Source: DATJYV01 sp035499415 (GTDB lineage: Bacteria > Bacteroidota > Ignavibacteria > UBA10030). Taken from it: 6,177 nucleotides of DNA. Location: the NCBI GenBank assembly GCA_035499415.1, contig DATJYV010000026.1, positions 1 through 6,177 on the forward strand. The letters are read 5' to 3'. Within the stretch, counting starts at the first letter, position 1. Each line of letters starts with the position of its first letter. A model generated the notes under the pieces. That model did no database searches and had not been told where the DNA came from. It was given only the letters and a program-made list of their open reading frames with translations. A program made the position numbers and the translations under genes. Of the stretch, positions 5,237 to 6,177 are shown piece after piece.

Positions 5237-6177
5237 ATGAAACGACCACTCATTCTCCTGTTTCTCACTTGTATCGGTGCGGTCGCTGTGGGACAGACGC
5301 GAGGGCCGGGAGCCCCCCTGGTTTTCACGCATGCCGATACCCTGCGCGGGACCGACTCGCCCGAGCGCCGGTGCTACGACATTCACTACTACCATCTTGA
5401 CGTCACCATCGACCCGTCGCAGCAATCGGTCGCAGGGTCCAACACCATCTTCTTCTCCGTCGATTCCGCGTTTGACCGCATGCAGGTCGACCTCTTTGCA
5501 AACATGCACATCGGCCGCATCACGCTCGATGAGCGTACAGACGTTTCGTTTACGCGTGATTCGAACGCATTTTTCATTCACATGCCCTCGCTCCTGGCAA
5601 AGAACTCGTCCCATTCCGTGAGGATTGAATATTCCGGGAACCCCATTGTCGCAAAAAATCCGCCGTGGCAGGGCGGGTTCACGTGGACGACAGACTCGTC
5701 GGGCAATCCATGGACGTGCGTCACGTGCCAGGGAACCGGCGCAAGTCTCTGGTGGCCGAACAAAGACCACCAGGCCGACGAACCGGACAGCATGCTCATC
5801 AGCGTCACGGTTCCCGACGGTTTCATGGATGTTTCCAACGGACGCTTGAGGGCGGAAACGAATGTGAAGAGCGGTTGGCATCGCTACGACTGGTTTGTGA
5901 GCTATCCCATCAACAACTATTGCGTCACGGTCAACATCGGAAAGTTTGCGCACTTCTCCGACGTCTACGGTCGGGGGAACGACACGCTTTCGCTGGATTA
6001 TTATGTCCTGCCGCAGCATCTGGCAAAGGCAAAGGAAGTCTTCGCGCAGGTGAAGCTCATGATGGCAACCTACGAAAAAGACTTCGGCCCGTATCCCTTC
6101 AAGCGCGATGGCTACAAGCTCATCGAGAGCCCGCACAACGGTATGGAGCATCAGAGTGCCGTCGCCTACGGCAATCG
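5237..6177 (+). CDS. Exported M1-family metallopeptidase (aminopeptidase), N-terminal part
   Basis: The frame is open from ATG 5237 to the right edge (313 codons and two bases) with no stop. Residues 1-19 (MKRPLILLFLTCIGAVAVG) form a signal peptide with likely cleavage before Q20, so the enzyme acts in the periplasm or outside. An M1 N-terminal beta-sandwich domain follows: YDIHYYHLDVTIDP (47-60), VAGSNTIFFSV (65-75), then CQGTGASLWWPNKDHQADEPDS (164-185), a hallmark of the family, and TVNIGKFAHFSD (231-242). The catalytic domain starts with YEKDFGPYPFKRDGYKLIE (279-297) and GMEHQ (302-306), the counterpart of GAMEN, in which the Glu (E304) binds the substrate N-terminus. The zinc motif HExxH-x18-E should lie downstream, outside the window. 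The usual Asn of GAMEN is His here, as I recall from other bacterial M1 enzymes of this subgroup. No Shine-Dalgarno precedes the ATG. The fold assignment is firm; the substrate is unknown. Confidence 0.93.
   Translation, partial: MKRPLILLFLTCIGAVAVGQTRGPGAPLVFTHADTLRGTDSPERRCYDIHYYHLDVTIDPSQQSVAGSNTIFFSVDSAFDRMQVDLFANMHIGRITLDERTDVSFTRDSNAFFIHMPSLLAKNSSHSVRIEYSGNPIVAKNPPWQGGFTWTTDSSGNPWTCVTCQGTGASLWWPNKDHQADEPDSMLISVTVPDGFMDVSNGRLRAETNVKSGWHRYDWFVSYPINNYCVTVNIGKFAHFSDVYGRGNDTLSLDYYVLPQHLAKAKEVFAQVKLMMATYEKDFGPYPFKRDGYKLIESPHNGMEHQSAVAYGN

Noticed and set aside
5043..5249. 68-codon minus-strand frame across the palindromic repeat
   Set aside because: The translation is just the repeat read through (RHAEL...VSASD type peptide), a common false gene call in such repeats.
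5135..6151. 338-codon open frame on the minus strand, antisense to the M1 peptidase
   Set aside because: The plus strand carries an unmistakable signal peptide and M1 motifs over the same bases. The antisense product has no recognisable fold and crosses the palindromic/promoter region.

Overview
The window looks like a piece of chromosome from a moderately GC-rich bacterium, probably of the Bacteroidota / Chlorobi / Ignavibacteria (FCB) group. This placement is an inference. It rests on a PafA-type exported phosphatase, an M1 aminopeptidase with a GMEHQ motif, exported proteins whose predicted signal-peptide cleavage leaves an N-terminal Gln, weak Shine-Dalgarno sites, and an intergenic palindromic repeat of a style I associate with these genomes. 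No 16S or marker gene is present to confirm it. I see no phage, IS element, CRISPR array, tRNA or rRNA.

Layout, left to right. (1) Positions 1-274, minus strand: the N-terminal 91 codons of a polytopic membrane protein, possibly a GT-C glycosyltransferase, running off the left edge. (2) Positions 275-541: non-coding, with scattered GTCAGC-type repeats, a pyrimidine-rich tract and a three-unit 12-bp tandem repeat. (3) Positions 542-4910, minus strand: three genes in one direction, transcribed as transketolase, then a PafA-like exported alkaline phosphatase/phosphodiesterase, then a four-helix conserved membrane protein of unknown function. The gaps of 78 and 55 nt contain no convincing terminator, so this is probably an operon. 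A promoter-like sequence lies just upstream of the transketolase, and a strong imperfect hairpin lies directly before the ribosome binding site of the phosphatase. (4) Positions 4911-5236: divergent intergenic region holding the transketolase promoter and a 117-bp composite inverted repeat. (5) Positions 5237-6177, plus strand: the first 313 codons of an exported M1-family metallopeptidase, open to the right edge.

The transketolase is a cytosolic pentose-phosphate enzyme, while the phosphatase and the peptidase carry signal peptides and are likely periplasmic or secreted scavenging enzymes. I see no clear shared pathway between transketolase and the two downstream genes. The window is mostly ordinary chromosomal housekeeping and hydrolase content. 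The least explained parts are the small membrane protein, the hairpin between genes and the intergenic repeats. I did not find a convincing new multi-gene system.
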